From the NCBI GenBank assembly GCA_035578905.1, contig JAQJVL010000800.1, forward strand, positions 30,001 to 94,000: 64,000 nucleotides of DNA. The letters are read 5' to 3'. Each line of letters opens with the position of its first letter. Positions within the stretch are counted from its first letter, which is position 1. This document shows, piece after piece, positions 35,695 through 47,394 of this stretch. The translations under genes were made by a program, and so were the position numbers. The stretch comes from Stictocephala bisonia. Its lineage: Eukaryota > Arthropoda > Insecta > Hemiptera > Membracidae. Below the pieces are notes generated by a model. The model was not told the origin of the DNA, did not search any database, and saw only the letters and a program-made list of their open reading frames with translations.

Positions 35695-37134
35695 GTGACT
35701 CACTTGCACTGCGTCGGACTACTGGTGGGGGTCAGACTAGAGAGGAGTGACTGTATCAAAAAAACAGCAAAAATCACACCAATTTTCAAAAAAGGCGACC
35801 CTTTTTCAATTCAAAATTACCGCCCTGTTTCAATTCTGCCTGTCTTTAGCAAGGTCTTCGAGAAAGCTTTTTTCTCGAGAATCTTATCATTCCTGGAAAA
35901 AAATAATCTTCTTTCAAAAAACCAATTTGGGTTCAGAACTGGAAAATCTACAATAGACGCGGTCGTGCGTTTAGTAGATATGGTATTAGAGGGCATCGAA
36001 AGTCGAAAGAGTACACTCAGTGTATTCTTAGACTTATCAAAGGCTTTCGACTGTGTTGATCATGGCACCCTCTTACACAAACTAGAACATTACGGGGTTC
36101 GAGGAATATCACTCCAGTGGTTGAAATCGTACCTCAGTAATCGCACTCAAACCGTCAAAATTTCAAACGTATGTTCGGGAGAGGAGGGACTGAGCTATGG
36201 GGTCCCTCAAGGCTCTATTCTAAGTCCTCTGCTCTTCTTGATCTACGTTAATGATGTTGGTTCATCACTGCAATATGGACGGCTCGTCCAGTATGCAGAT
36301 GACACGACTCTCTGTTTTGGAGCATCATCAAAAGAAGAAATTGAAATGACAGCGTATACTGAGCTGAATGGCTCAATACAGCATTTCAATGAACTCAATC
36401 TCAAAACAAACCCAACAAAATCAACATTCATTCAATTTTCATTGCGACAATCCGAATCAGATGAAAGCCCAACAATCATGGTGGGTGACACTGAGATCGA
36501 GGAAGTCGACGTGACAAAATTCCTTGGTATACACCTCGATCGAGGGTTGACTTGGGGTAATCACGTCGACAATGTGTGTGCAAAGCTATCCTCAGGCATT
36601 TTTGTTTTGAGGCAGCTATCCAAGTACTGCCAAACTCAGGTACTGATGACGGCTTACTATGGTATCATCTACCCACACATCTCTTACGGAGTAGCTCTGT
36701 GGGGTGGGTGTACGGACACACACTTCTCCCGAATCTTCAAGCTCCAGAAGAAAGCAATCAGAATAATAGCAAAATCACACTGGAGAGAGTCGTGCAAACC
36801 AACATTCAAAAAGTTACAACTGTTGACTTTGCCCTGCCTCTATATTTTAGAAGCATCAGTGTTTTTCATGACAAAATGTACTCACATACGAGGGTCCAAC
36901 TTCCATTCCTATCAAACTAGAGGCAGGGAAACCTACCGAACTGTGAAACACAGAACGGCAGCGTTTGAGCGACTGCCCTCACAGGCAGGAGCTAAATTCG
37001 TCAACAGTCTGCCAGATTCAATTAAAAATGCCACAATGCCGAAGGCATTCAAAACTCGTCTTAAGTCCATCCTCTTGGCACAAGCCTTCTACAGTGTGGA
37101 CGAGTTTATGGCCTATAGCTGGGAGACCGCATAA
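35695..37134 (+). CDS. LINE reverse transcriptase, 479 codons, uninterrupted, 5'-truncated (Jockey/CR1-like)
   Basis: Residues 1-20 come from the tandem repeat in which the LINE landed and supply a chance ATG; the LINE-derived part begins near residue 21. Reverse transcriptase motifs follow: TAKITPIFKKGD (24-35), NYRPVSILP (41-49), the first catalytic Asp in FLDLSKAFDCVDH (111-123), GVPQGSILSPLLFLIYVND (169-187) and the YADD catalytic box (200-203). The thumb and C-terminal region follow (LRQLSKYC, HISYGVALWGG, SHWRESCKPTFKKL). There is no RNase H or endonuclease. The open frame over 450 codons, in contrast with the other decayed LINEs here, marks a young copy. It cannot mobilise itself because the endonuclease is missing. 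Confidence 0.92.
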   Translation: MTHLHCVGLLVGVRLERSDCIKKTAKITPIFKKGDPFSIQNYRPVSILPVFSKVFEKAFFSRILSFLEKNNLLSKNQFGFRTGKSTIDAVVRLVDMVLEGIESRKSTLSVFLDLSKAFDCVDHGTLLHKLEHYGVRGISLQWLKSYLSNRTQTVKISNVCSGEEGLSYGVPQGSILSPLLFLIYVNDVGSSLQYGRLVQYADDTTLCFGASSKEEIEMTAYTELNGSIQHFNELNLKTNPTKSTFIQFSLRQSESDESPTIMVGDTEIEEVDVTKFLGIHLDRGLTWGNHVDNVCAKLSSGIFVLRQLSKYCQTQVLMTAYYGIIYPHISYGVALWGGCTDTHFSRIFKLQKKAIRIIAKSHWRESCKPTFKKLQLLTLPCLYILEASVFFMTKCTHIRGSNFHSYQTRGRETYRTVKHRTAAFERLPSQAGAKFVNSLPDSIKNATMPKAFKTRLKSILLAQAFYSVDEFMAYSWETA

Positions 37135-37372
37135 TTTCCTAAATGTCGGCCTGTGTGATTGAATTGTTTTTGAATTGTGATTGAATGTATGAATTGTTTG
37201 CATGTTTGATTGTATGTTTGAATGAGTGAGTGGAATGTTATATACTATTCATTGATATTTTAAATTAGACTTAGGACTAAATATTAGTTTAAACAGTAAG
37301 CACGTTATGACGATTGCGATACAATTGTAATAATTGTTTTTATGCAATAAAATACTTATTTATGTATTTAGT
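35756..37372 (+). mobile_element. 5'-truncated LINE inserted in the 128 bp repeat
   Basis: The repeat unit breaks off after GACTGTA (35755) and resumes at TTTAGTAGGG (37377). The 1.6 kb between is a LINE 3' half: reverse transcriptase, about 240 bp of 3' untranslated sequence and an end AATAAAATACTTATTTA. TGTA is found on both sides (35752-35755, 37373-37376) as a short likely target duplication. The endonuclease part is missing, as in 5'-truncated retrotransposition. Confidence 0.8.
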
Positions 37373-37679
37373 AGGGAGTAATACCTATTATGTGCATTAG
37401 CTATGTGAGATAACCTTCATAGTTTGTCTCTCGTGACTCACTTGCACTGCGTCGGACTACTGGTGGGTGTCAGACTAGAGAGGAGTGACTGTATTTAGTA
37501 GGGAGTTATACTTATTATGTGCATTAGCTATGTGAGATAACCTTCATAGTTTGTCTCTCGTGACTCACTTGCACTGCGTCGGACTACTGGTGGGGGTCAG
37601 ACTAGAGAGGAGTGACTGTATTTAGTAGGGAGTTATACTTATTATGTGCATTAGCTATGTGAGATAACCTTCATAGTTT

Positions 37680-38279
37680 CTATCACATTATCCAAATGCG
37701 CTTGAAGTCAAAGCTGAGTATACCCCAATGAAATGAGTAAAAAACATGGTTTGCATTTTTGGCAGGTCTGAAGAACCATAGCATAACAAATATACTATTT
37801 AGACTTGGAGCATTTAAAATGACTCCACTTCACGTCCGTGGGATTTTAGAAACCAGGGCAATGAAGACCAACAGCAGACTAAGCACTAAGCCATTTTACA
37901 ACAATTCTTTACTTCTAAGACTAATGATTCTTAAAATTTAGGAATTATAAAAATAATCTCTAAATAAATACATTTTGGTAATTAGGCTTTTATGATGCAC
38001 TTTCTAGACACTTCTGAAAATACAATTTCTTGTTGAAAAAGTGGTGAAATATAACTTTATATCTCTTGAGGAGGTTGATTTCAACTGCGGAAAACCTTTT
38101 TTAAAAGAAAAATGAAAAAAAACTAGTTTTTCATCTGATAACTTAGTGAAAAACAAACTTTTTGGATTTATCGTTATTTTTCAACAAACTTTTTCCTATT
38201 ATACATGTTTTTATGATGAACATGATTATATAATGGGTTTTTCAAAAATATTTTGTTGGCCGAAAAAAACACTTTTTAA
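37680..38279. other. Intron 4 sequence, nothing recognised
   Basis: A 60-codon open frame at 37759-37941 has no recognisable features. Confidence 0.35.
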
Positions 38280-39294
38280 CCCTAGAGTAATGGGTGATCC
38301 ATTATGTGCTCCCCACTGCTAGGTCCTTTTTTCGGGCTTCGCAAGCCTGTTTTGTAAAAATCATAAATAATACCAAATATGCTCCAAATGTAAATTTTAT
38401 CATATTGTTTTTCTTCTAAATAACTGTACATTCATATACAAGCATCAAAACTTGCAAACAAATTTAGTGAGTAATTATTGTCAAGAAAAGATTGAAAAAA
38501 TGGTGTGTAAATTATAAGTTATAACCATCCTTAGGAGCACTAAACCATTGTTGTAAATAATTCCAAGATAGCCAAATTGTTTATTATTTAATTCAATATA
38601 ATAATATTTGTTACATATAGATAAACTACTACTTTGGGGGAATTTTTTGTTTTCATAAAACGCAAAAATGAAAAATGTGCAAAGTTACAGTGTATTATCA
38701 TTTAAGTAATCAAATAGTACAAGTAATAACAAAAAAAAAAAATAAATAAATAAATAAATAAATAAATAAAATCACCATCAAATAATGAAATGTTATTTGG
38801 GAAAAATAGTCATATTGTACCCATAAACAATTTTTATATTTTTAGTTTGTTGGGAAAATAAAAATTTTACCATGGAAATGGAACATTTCTATGAAAAATT
38901 ACATAACAATCCAAAAATAAGGAGTATGAATAATTTTTTGAGAAAAGTATAAAACTCATAGCACCATAAGTGAGCGTGCGAAATTGTGTAAACGGCACTT
39001 GAAAAACTGCATATTGTAAACATTATAAAAAATATAAAATATTTTTTGGGAATTTATATGACAATTATTACACTTGATAGAACACATATTTCTCAATAGA
39101 AATATAACAAAATGTATTACCTTAGTGCCATAAATAAGGTTTTAGCACAATATAATAACATACTAAGTCATATTGATGTCACATAACTAAAATAAACAAA
39201 TAACTTACATTTAAAAAAATCAGTAGGCTAATAATATTTTTTTTAATTATTATTACTATGCTACCCTAATACTCTATCTGTGCACGATCCAGGG
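38280..39294. mobile_element. Possible TTAA-flanked piggyBac-type MITE (about 1.0 kb)
   Basis: TTAA at 38276-38279 is followed by CCCTAGAGTAATGGGTGATCC, and ...GTGCACGATCCAGGG is followed by TTAA at 39295-39298. The ends CCCT/AGGG next to TTAA fit piggyBac elements. The terminal repeats are only a few bases long, so this could be chance in AT-rich DNA. The interior is AT-rich and non-coding, with ATAA/AAAT repeats near 38735-38770. Confidence 0.4.
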
Positions 39295-39298
39295 TTAA

Positions 39299-41850
39299 AT
39301 ACTGAACCAAACATAGGGTTTACTTATCTTTTTGTACGACTGTAAAAAAAAAAATAAATAAATAAATAATAATTTGCCTTAAAATCAGGTACCTGGCCTC
39401 TGGGATGGAAATTCCTGTAAGAATATACATGCAAACTTGTTTTTTGTAGTTAGTCATACCTTATCTATTGTTATTTTTTGCACTACCTGGTGACAGCCCC
39501 TAAGCCAAAAGGCTTATTGTGCGGCCTCCTTTACAGGACTTAAAATCTCATAGCTAATCTGGTCATAGTGGTTAAATCATTGTGTTTATGGCCACCATAG
39601 GTGAACTGCCGTGGAAGTAGTTTTCCCACGATACGTCAAAAAATAAATATTGTAAACAACAATTTTCAAAATGATCTTCAGCATAAAACTATTTCAAAAA
39701 TAAAGAAACCATGAAAAAAATAATACAGATAGGGCATTTATAGTTAAACCTGTCATAACCAGCCTAATATGGCACCAGGGTAGGGCAGATAGCTTTGAAG
39801 CCGGATATGGAATTACCATAATAAAGACGTAGTTTTCACGTGGCGAATGCATTGAGTGTATTTTGGTTACGCTTTGGAGGAACTACGTAATCAATTAATT
39901 GTTTCTAAGTAGCCTAATGAGCTGTAAGGGTTTACTAAAATATTTAAGCTAATAATTAATAATTTTATGAAATAGTATGCACTTTTATTTAAGAAAAATA
40001 AAACTAAAACCGGTTATCAATGGTTCCGTACATATGCCAGGTTTTACTCTAGGCTATATAACAAAAAAATAACACTTCACGACAAACTCCAATTTTTAAG
40101 ATTTTTTGTTTTTCTTAGTACAAAACGCGATTTCCTCAAAGTAAAAAGTGTTTTCCCAGAAAATGTGGACCTGATTCTACCAAGTGGTGATAAAAGAGTC
40201 GAGATTTTCGAAGCGACTGGAAACTGCATGAATACCTAAATTTTGACTATACAGTGAGTAACTCCAAATGTTTAGTTACAACTCTGCTGTAATGCACTGA
40301 AACTAAACTCAGAACATATTAAGAATAACCTTAACACTATACTAGGTATACATATTGTGATACTTTTTGCATGTCGAGGCTATAAAAATATGGCAGGCAT
40401 AAAAAGTTCATTGTATTTGGACATTAAGAATCAATAGATATGTATTTGTAACCAATAGGACTGAGATCATTTATGTATTTATTGAGACTCAATAAATATA
40501 GGTTCGATCAGTCACTATTACAAATAGGCTTAGGCCTACTACAGGAGAACAGTACAATGGTTCATTGTACTGGGTGATATTTCTTCATGTTAATAAAACA
40601 AATCCTAAACAATTTGAGTTCAGATAACGCTTATTTTATAAGAAGATACTCATGAGCTAGAAACCAAAATATAGGCCCAGGCTAAAATGAATAATTATAG
40701 TCTTACTTGCAAACAATATCCTCATTGCCCATTATTACTGTGGTTTAAGAAAATAACAAAATTGGCGATAATCTAAACTGATATATCAATAAAATCGTTA
40801 TATACAAATAAAATAGATTTCACAACGATTCAATACTTATTTAATCACATCAGATATACATGTACATAATTGACATGTCAGTCAGCTGAGTGCTTGCCTG
40901 AAGAATGTGTGAAAAAGAACACTAAGGTGTACCACTACCGCAGTTCTAACTCCCGCGGAGATAAGTCCAAGGCGAAGAATAATCCAAGTTGTATCCTAGA
41001 AGAAGTGAAAAATCATCTATAAGGTGTGTCAGATTTTGAAATCTCATCGTTATTATACTTTCAAATTTTAAATTAGACATAAATATGCCGTACTTGCCAC
41101 TTTAAATACAGTTCTGCTTACATTTTAATTTTAACGGTAAAAGGGATCTATTACTTTTGCGTTAAAAATTAATGGCGTGGCTAACACTGAGGGACTAAAG
41201 CAATATCTTAATTTGGTCTGGGTTCGATTCTCGTTCACCCAATGCTGATTACGTAGTTCGGTTGTCATAAGCCGTTGGTCCTGTTTACAGATCAAACATG
41301 AGTTCACCTGCTTTTCATGGTAGGAAAGTTGTGGTATCCTGTGGGAGTCTCTCCCAACAGAAAGTAACCTGATTATTTTATTTATTAAGTTAAGATAAAC
41401 CAAGGAGAGCAATGAGAGCATGCCTTTAAAATAAACAACATTGTGTAAAGTTTTGAACACATTTCCAAAATAATCATACCGTACTTCAAAACAAAAGTAT
41501 TTGATTGTATTATTGTACTATTATAACAGGAATTAGAATAAAGACTAAACTTATAGCTTTAATCAACTTCAAACTAGAATATGCTTTACACAATAAAGAC
41601 AAATAATTTCACTTTACAAAGAAAACATGAACTGCTTAACACTCAGAATATAATTAAATAGTTACATGGTCACTGGTCCAGATAAAATATACTGTACTAC
41701 AGTTTTCATTTCACCTTCATTGGCTAACAAGATAACTTTACTCTACTAGAAAGAGTATTATGAGATTTTGTTTTAACTTTAGGCCTACTTAAAACTCACT
41801 CACAGTTAACGTTCGAGTGAGGAAATGATGATCATTCCAGCAAAATTAGA
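39299..41850. other. Intron 4 sequence, nothing recognised
   Basis: AT-rich DNA with no gene. An ATAA run lies at about 39345-39370. An open frame at 41131-41460 (minus) has no known motif. Confidence 0.35.
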
Positions 41851-42198
41851 TTAACACCTTTACCGAAACACCGGTCTGTGAGGCCCACTGAGAAATTTAA
41901 TGTACGTGCATTGGCAACCCTGCGCCTCATATAACGGTTCCCTCCACAGTAGCTGTCACCGAACCCTCCCCCTCCCTCAAGAAGACCCTGCCGGTGTTCA
42001 GTAATCAGTTTAACTCAGGCGACATTGAGCTATTGATCGTTAACGGAAAGTCTGCCGGTCCGCTAGACCACGTGTTTCGGTCACTGTCTTTTTGTTTGGT
42101 GCCTCCAAGACCGTATGTTTCTTTTACCGTTTGTTAGTTTTGATGGAGAAAGTGACTGTATATAGGTGTACATAGTGTTTTAGGTTTTAAGTTATAAA

Positions 42199-43685
42199 AT
42201 GTCTTTACCGTCAACTAGTAAAGATATACGAAGTGACGATCCTAGGTCCAGTGAACAAATATTACAATTTTTGCGTGAACTGGAAACAGAGAAAGCGATG
42301 ATGAGGTTGATGATTCTGATTAGGACCCAGACTACTCTCCAAACGAAAGTGACCGATCCACAGACGACGAAGAAGCTATTTCTGAAGAAGAATTATTAGA
42401 AAATGAAGACTGCTTTGTCGTAGAAAATCATAACTATGATGAAGAAGACGAGTTCTTTTTGGGAAAAGATGGAACTGTTTGGATGAAAAAAGAACCTCCG
42501 ACACAGAGAAGGACACCACATACCAATATTATACGGGGACCTTTGCCTGGACTTACAGTGAGAAGCCGGAACTTGGGTCAAAGTCCTACTAAATCTGAGG
42601 TATGGGAAAGTTTATTTGACGATGAAATAATCAATGAGATTGTTATTCATACAAATAAGAAGTTATATATTGTTAGATCGAAATTAGGAGAAACTACAAA
42701 TAGAGTAAACTATAAAAATACAGATGCCACTGAAATAAAAGCAATGATGGTGTACTCATGTTGAAATCTATTTTTCGATGCTCTAATGAAAAAAGCAAGT
42801 CTTTGTTTTCAAAAAGCATTACTGGTAGACCAATTTTTAGAGCTACATTTTCTGTAAAGCGATTTGAAATATTGCTGGCGTACCTTCGCTTTGATGACTC
42901 CAGAACATGAGAAGAAAGGAAACGAACAGATCGTGCTGCTCCCATAAGTTTTATTTTTAATTAATTTATTACAAATTGTAAGGAGCTATATTCTCCAGGC
43001 ACAAACGTAACAGTAGACGAGATGCTTGTCCCCTTTAGAGGCAAGTGTGCTTTTAGGACATACGTATATGCCAAAAAAGCCCAAAAAATACGGCTTGAAG
43101 ATTATGTGCCTCACAGACTCGGCAACATCGTACCTAGTAGACGCTTATACTTACAAGGGGAAAACACAGATTGTGAGGGTCTAACAGCTGAAGAAAAGAA
43201 GTTAGCAAAACCAACACAATCTGTGATCCGGCTGTGCAAATCTATTGAAAGGAGTAATAGAAACGTAACAGGCGACAATTGGTTCAGCTCAATTCAGCTG
43301 GCAGACGAACTAGGAGACCGCTCTCTGACGTATGTTGGTACTCTAAAAAAAATAAAACAGAAATACCTCCAGAATTTCTTCCTTCAAAAGAACGGAGGGT
43401 TGGCTCTGCTCTTTATGGCTTTGGTGGGACGATTACACTTTTATGTGTCGTCCCAAAGAAAAACCAAGCGGTGTTACTCATATCATCAATGCACCACAGT
43501 ATTGCAACAGATGAAAACAAAAGTAAACAAGAAATTGTTGCATACTACAACAAAACCAAAGCAGGTGTGGATCTCTTAGATATGAGATGTGCTGTTTATT
43601 CCTCCAGCTCTAGGACAAGGCGTTGGCCCTTAGCAATATTCTTCCAGATGATTGATATTAGCTCTGTAAATAGTTTCATCATATA
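42199..43685 (+). pseudogene. piggyBac transposase, N-terminal and catalytic part (broken)
   Basis: The piggyBac (DDE_Tnp_1_7) transposase cuts and pastes DNA at TTAA. From ATG 42199 a Ser/Glu/Asp-rich start is read (MSLPSTSKDIRSDD, then DEEDEFFLGKDGTVWMKK). Collinear pieces in shifting frames cover the family: SVKRFEILLAYLRFDD near 42860, then VDEMLVPFRGK (first catalytic Asp) near 43018, and VTGDNWFSS..LADEL (second) near 43275. After a frameshift near 43340 come VPKKNQAVLLISSMH, YYNKTKAGVDLLD (third Asp) and RRWPLAIFFQMIDISSVNSF. The Helitron then interrupts at 43685. There are several frameshifts and stops (one probably CGA to TGA near 42908), so it is inactive. Confidence 0.9.
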
Positions 43686-44522
43686 CAGTACACTCGCTTT
43701 GCTCGTTGGGGGCTTCGCCCCCAAACCCCCTTGGGGTTCAGGCCAATTCGTTGAATATAAAAAGTTCACTGCTGATAATATTTTCCGTTATTTATTTAAC
43801 AGGACAAATGTTTATTTTTGAAAAATCATTGTTTCTATACATTGTATACAAAATGTATTTTAAAAATCATGGTTTTTATACGGAAAAAGTGATAGTAAAA
43901 AAAGTGATAGTGCATTATTAATAAAAAAAATAAAAAATAAAAAAAAACATACGGAAAAAGTGATTTTAAAAGTAAGCTGTTAAAAAACTAAAGTTATTAA
44001 TTGATTTCAGTTGCCTGTTAGTTAACCATTCGATTAACTGAAGCATGGTCCATCCAGTCTCGCTATGGAGAGGCCGGCAAACGTAGAGACCCATTTAAAA
44101 AATATTTAAATCCTCAAAAAGTATTGTTTGAAAGGTTAATTTAACTATTAATAGTATGTGTGTTTGCCTGTTAGTTAACCATTCGTTCAGTGAATGAGTG
44201 GAATATCCAGTCTCGCCACGGGGAGGCCGGCAAACGTAGAGACCATATTTAAAATAGCTAAAATGTTGGAGAGTTTTATTTTAGGCAGGCCCCCTGGTAT
44301 ACTGCTTAGTATTTACAATAGCTAAAATGTTGGGGAGTTTTATTTTAGGCAGGCCCCTGCCTACTGCCTAGTATTTACAATAGCTAAAATGTTGGGTAGT
44401 TTTATTTTAGGCATGCCCCCTTGCCTACTGCCTGGTAAAGTACATTTTCGGGTTCGGTCAACTTACGACGGGGAATTTTTTGAAGTAGACCCCCTAGCTT
44501 ACTGCCAATGACACAATCGGCG
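43686..44522 (-). repeat. Helitron 3' region with two sets of tandem repeats
   Basis: Three copies of a unit of about 63 bp (GGCAGGCCCC..CTACTGCC, then TTTACAATAGCTAAAATGTT, then TTTTATTTTAGGCA) run from about 44255 to 44435. Two copies of a unit of about 85 bp (TTGCCTGTTAGTTAACCATT ... CCAGTCTCGC ... GAGGCCGGCAAACGTAGAGA) lie at about 44010-44092 and 44163-44246. The terminal GGGGGCTTCGCCCCC hairpin is at the left. There is no coding in this part. Confidence 0.75.
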
Positions 44523-45396
44523 TTATAGAAGAACGTCACCGTACACAATGTTTTTTGCGTAGGCGACCCCTTCAACGACTCTTCCAGGTTGGACAAGGAC
44601 TACGATATGAGTAGGGCTTCTCACTCTGCTGAGAAGGACGTACAGCTGGCCATGTGTGAAGCAGTCCGTGCGAAGATCGACTCCGACGTACTCAATTGTT
44701 TGGCATTGGCTCTTGTGGCCAGTCATTGAGTACGCTAACACGAGGGGAAATTGTCGACGACAGACACGAATCGGCGATCCTGAACGCAAACCTAAAGGTG
44801 ATTCGAGGAATACCGAAAGGTTGCGTGCCTCCGGGAAGTCTGACAGTGATTAGCCGTTTGGTAATCGCTGTCACAATGACTTTAGTGCCGTTAACGAGTC
44901 CATCGGCAATATTCAAGTTCCTCATGATAAGGCATACGGAGCCAACCTTAAGTCGCAGGACATGGTCTGGTACGCCTTTGCCAGTGGCTTGATGTAATAG
45001 CTGTACATCCACGACCATATCATCTTCGTTTTCCTTGTCCATAGTGTCAGCACTTATCAACTCATGAAGTTGGCCATCCAACGAGTTCAAGATTTGATCA
45101 TTGATCTCTTTGACGTTCACGTTCATAGTTAAAAGTATCGCTCTTCTCGCACATTGATCGGGGTCACAGAGAATTTGGGGTGGAAAAACCTCACCGATCA
45201 AGTCTGTTATGGTCGTGAGATATCTTAGCCCAAGAACAGGAATAAGGTCCTCACAATCACGGCCTTCTCCAAACATCTTGGATGGAATAGCTGCGTTGCC
45301 TACTCCAAGGAGGAATTTGGAGTAGTCAAGGGAGCTAGTCGTTCTGTGTGGAGTCGTCAGGGAGAACACTTTAAAAATTCGCCAAAGATATGATGC
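44523..45396 (-). pseudogene. Helitron PIF1-type helicase, C-terminal part (frameshifted)
   Basis: This continues the helicase of 45397-46740 in another frame. It reads YSKFLLGVGNAAIPSK, RRAILLTMNVNVKEINDQIL, HVLRLKVGSVCLIMRNLN and GLVNGTKVIV, the usual order in the PIF1 domain 2 of Helitrons. A second shift near 44790 gives RRQFPLVLAYSMTGHKSQCQ, FTHGQLYVLLSRV and KNIVYGDVLL, the motif V/VI end. KSQCQT stands where KSQGQT is usual. The helicase unwinds DNA during rolling-circle transfer. The gene is broken twice within this stretch. Confidence 0.92.
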
Positions 45397-46740
45397 TCAA
45401 AGTGAAACACAAGCAATATCACACAATGTTTGAGCTTTTTCAACAACGGGTGCTATTTGCCTAAAGTCCCCTGAGCAGAGAAAGATCTTATTTCCAAATG
45501 GGACACTAATATTCATGAGATCTCGAAGTGACCGGTCGAGGATCTCGAATATGAATCGGTGCGCCATTGGAGCCTCATCAAAGACAATGAGCTGTGCTGC
45601 TCGGATGAGCTCTGCTCGTTGGGACCCGTTGGTAATGTTCCATACGCTCATGCCGTCACCAAGATCGAGAGGGAGCCGGAACATGCTGTGTGCGGTGGTA
45701 CCACCAGCCAAGTTACCGGCAGCAATACCTGAGCTCGCCATGGCAAGAGCGACGTGATGACAACTCCGCACGTACGCAAGGATGTCACGAATGAGTGAGG
45801 TTTTTCCGTATCCTCCAGGCCCATAAATAAAGATTGTCCTAGAAAGATTGGGTCTTGAGAGTACCAATTGCACGTAATGTAACACTTGTCTTTGGTCATC
45901 AGATAACTTGGGATCCCACTCTTCAAAAATTGCTCTCTGAAAGCTTTCTCCGAAGTTAAGCAACTCTCTACCCAACTCAGTCGTGTCATCTTCTACATAT
46001 GGCAGGCCATGGTCAGTCAGACTTGATCCCTGTCTGCGGAGGCTGCGATCAATATCTATCAATGACAGTTTTACTGCCAATTCAGGATCTGAAGCGTTCC
46101 GTTCTAAGTGATCCTCACAAAGTGAGTTCTTGAAAGAGTTCCACAACAGTGCCGCTGGAGCTCCCATATTACATAGGAGAACAAAGAAGGATCTGAGTCT
46201 TTGTCCAAGCATGCATTGAGAGGCTTCTCGCAGTGCGTGATAGTACTCTTCTTCGTCTTGTACCAAGCCCAGCCTCCTGGCGACTTCCTGAAAAGTGCAG
46301 CAATCAGATCCGCCACGAGACAGAAGATCAGCGTAGCCGTGACAAGGAACGGACATAAGAAGCAGTCTTAGAAAATAGAGTTCACCTCGGTTAGGTGAGA
46401 CCCACAACAGTCTGCATACTTTTTGTCCCCGTTGGCCAGCTGTGATGAAATGCTGTCCATCTGGATGGTTGTACACTGTCCCTGACGTTGGTTTTTTTGT
46501 ATGGACAATGAAGTTTTCATAAAATGACTGGTATGTCAGGTTAGGGAAAATGGGATCTTGAGGTCTATTGAAGTACAAGATAAGCTTGGAACTAGGTTTA
46601 GCGGTTGCATCTGCCAACTGGCCTGGCCTGAAAATGACTAACTGTTTACCTTCAAGGTGTACAAGCAGACAGTCAACGCTGGGCTCTAGCTTTGAAATTG
46701 GAAAGTCTAAGAGAAATCCAGGATGCATCGCTAGCACCAA
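45397..46740 (-). pseudogene. Helitron Rep-to-PIF1 helicase segment, 447 codons open
   Basis: The first 300 residues are the conserved linker between Rep and helicase (LVIFRPGQLADATAKPSSKL, SFYENFIVHTKK, CRLLWVSPNRGELYFLRLLL, FQEVARRLGLV, FFVLLCNMGAPAALLW). The helicase core then follows: LSDDQRQVLHYV (279-290), Walker A GPGGYGKTS (307-315), ASSGIAAGNLAGGTTAHSMF (336-355), Walker B VFDEAPMAH (386-394) and GDFRQIAPVV (424-433). It overlaps the Rep frame at 46673-46740 by a frameshift and breaks again at about 45400. One of the best-kept parts of the element. Confidence 0.95.
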
Positions 46741-47386
46741 TCATTCTCTTCGTCACGTAATGCTCTACCTCATCTTCCTGTTTACCGACAGGTGTAACAG
46801 TTACATTCTGCAGAGAACCACCCTTCATGAGATATTTGAAAAGGTATTTGATTACGCGACGAGTAGACGCAAGCTCCAAGTTTATGTGTGCCTCATACTT
46901 TAATAAAAGTGTGGCATTGTACGGTACAACCCAATCATCATGAGCAACAATAGTCTTTCTTCTTGATATTATGTTCCCTTTATTATTGTAATCTCGCCTG
47001 TACTGGACAAACCCCCTTTCATCTACATGTGTACTTCGGCAAGCAGGCTTTGGGAAAAACTTTGTACAACAACCTTTGGCAGAGTCCCAGCACAAGAAGT
47101 CGGTGCGACAATCTGTTCCACAGGGTCCGTGAACCATATGTCTCAGCACCAACTCCCTGAGCCTATCTTATTCCGAGGGAATATCTGCCCGAATAACATA
47201 ATCAATGTCGGATCCCTGAACTGGACCGCCTCCGTCGATCTTGAACACAATATGAGCATGAGGTAATCCCCTCATTTGCATCTCGATGGCGTAGACGATA
47301 TAAGTTAGGCAGCCGAACATTGCTCCACTGCGCAGATCTCGGAGAAGCTCGATAAGTTTTATGTGGAAGACTCTGCAGGCCGTAGA
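46673..47386 (-). pseudogene. Helitron Rep (HUH) nuclease, C-terminal half
   Basis: The minus-strand frame reads FGCLTYIVYAIEMQMRGLPH followed by AHI. This is the HUH metal-binding motif His-Ala-His (codons at 47252-47260) that defines the rolling-circle Rep nuclease. A stop (TAA, 47168-47170) follows, then RHMVHGPCGTDCR, VVPYNATLLLKYEAHINLEL and IKYLFKYLMKGG with the pair of tyrosines that form covalent links with DNA. The frame shifts near 46680 into the helicase segment. The upstream end at 47386 is where a hAT element with its target duplication cuts the Rep domain. Confidence 0.93.
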
Positions 47387-47394
47387 AGGATCAC

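Larger units (their letters stand above)
35688..37679. repeat. 128 bp tandem repeat (about 2.9 units) split by a LINE
   Basis: The unit GTCTCTCGTGACTCACTTGC ... GAGAGGAGTGACTGTATTTAG ... GAGATAACCTTCATAGTTT starts at 37425 and 37553 (period 128). A part unit also stands at 35688-35755, and the remainder of that unit resumes at 37377 after the LINE. Without the LINE the array would be about 371 bp. Confidence 0.85.

Noticed and set aside
36576..36920. Second frame inside the LINE reverse transcriptase
   Set aside because: Overlaps the reverse transcriptase out of frame and has no motif of its own.
46104..46316. 70-codon minus-strand frame within the helicase region
   Set aside because: Out-of-frame overlap with the 447-codon Helitron frame that carries the conserved motifs.
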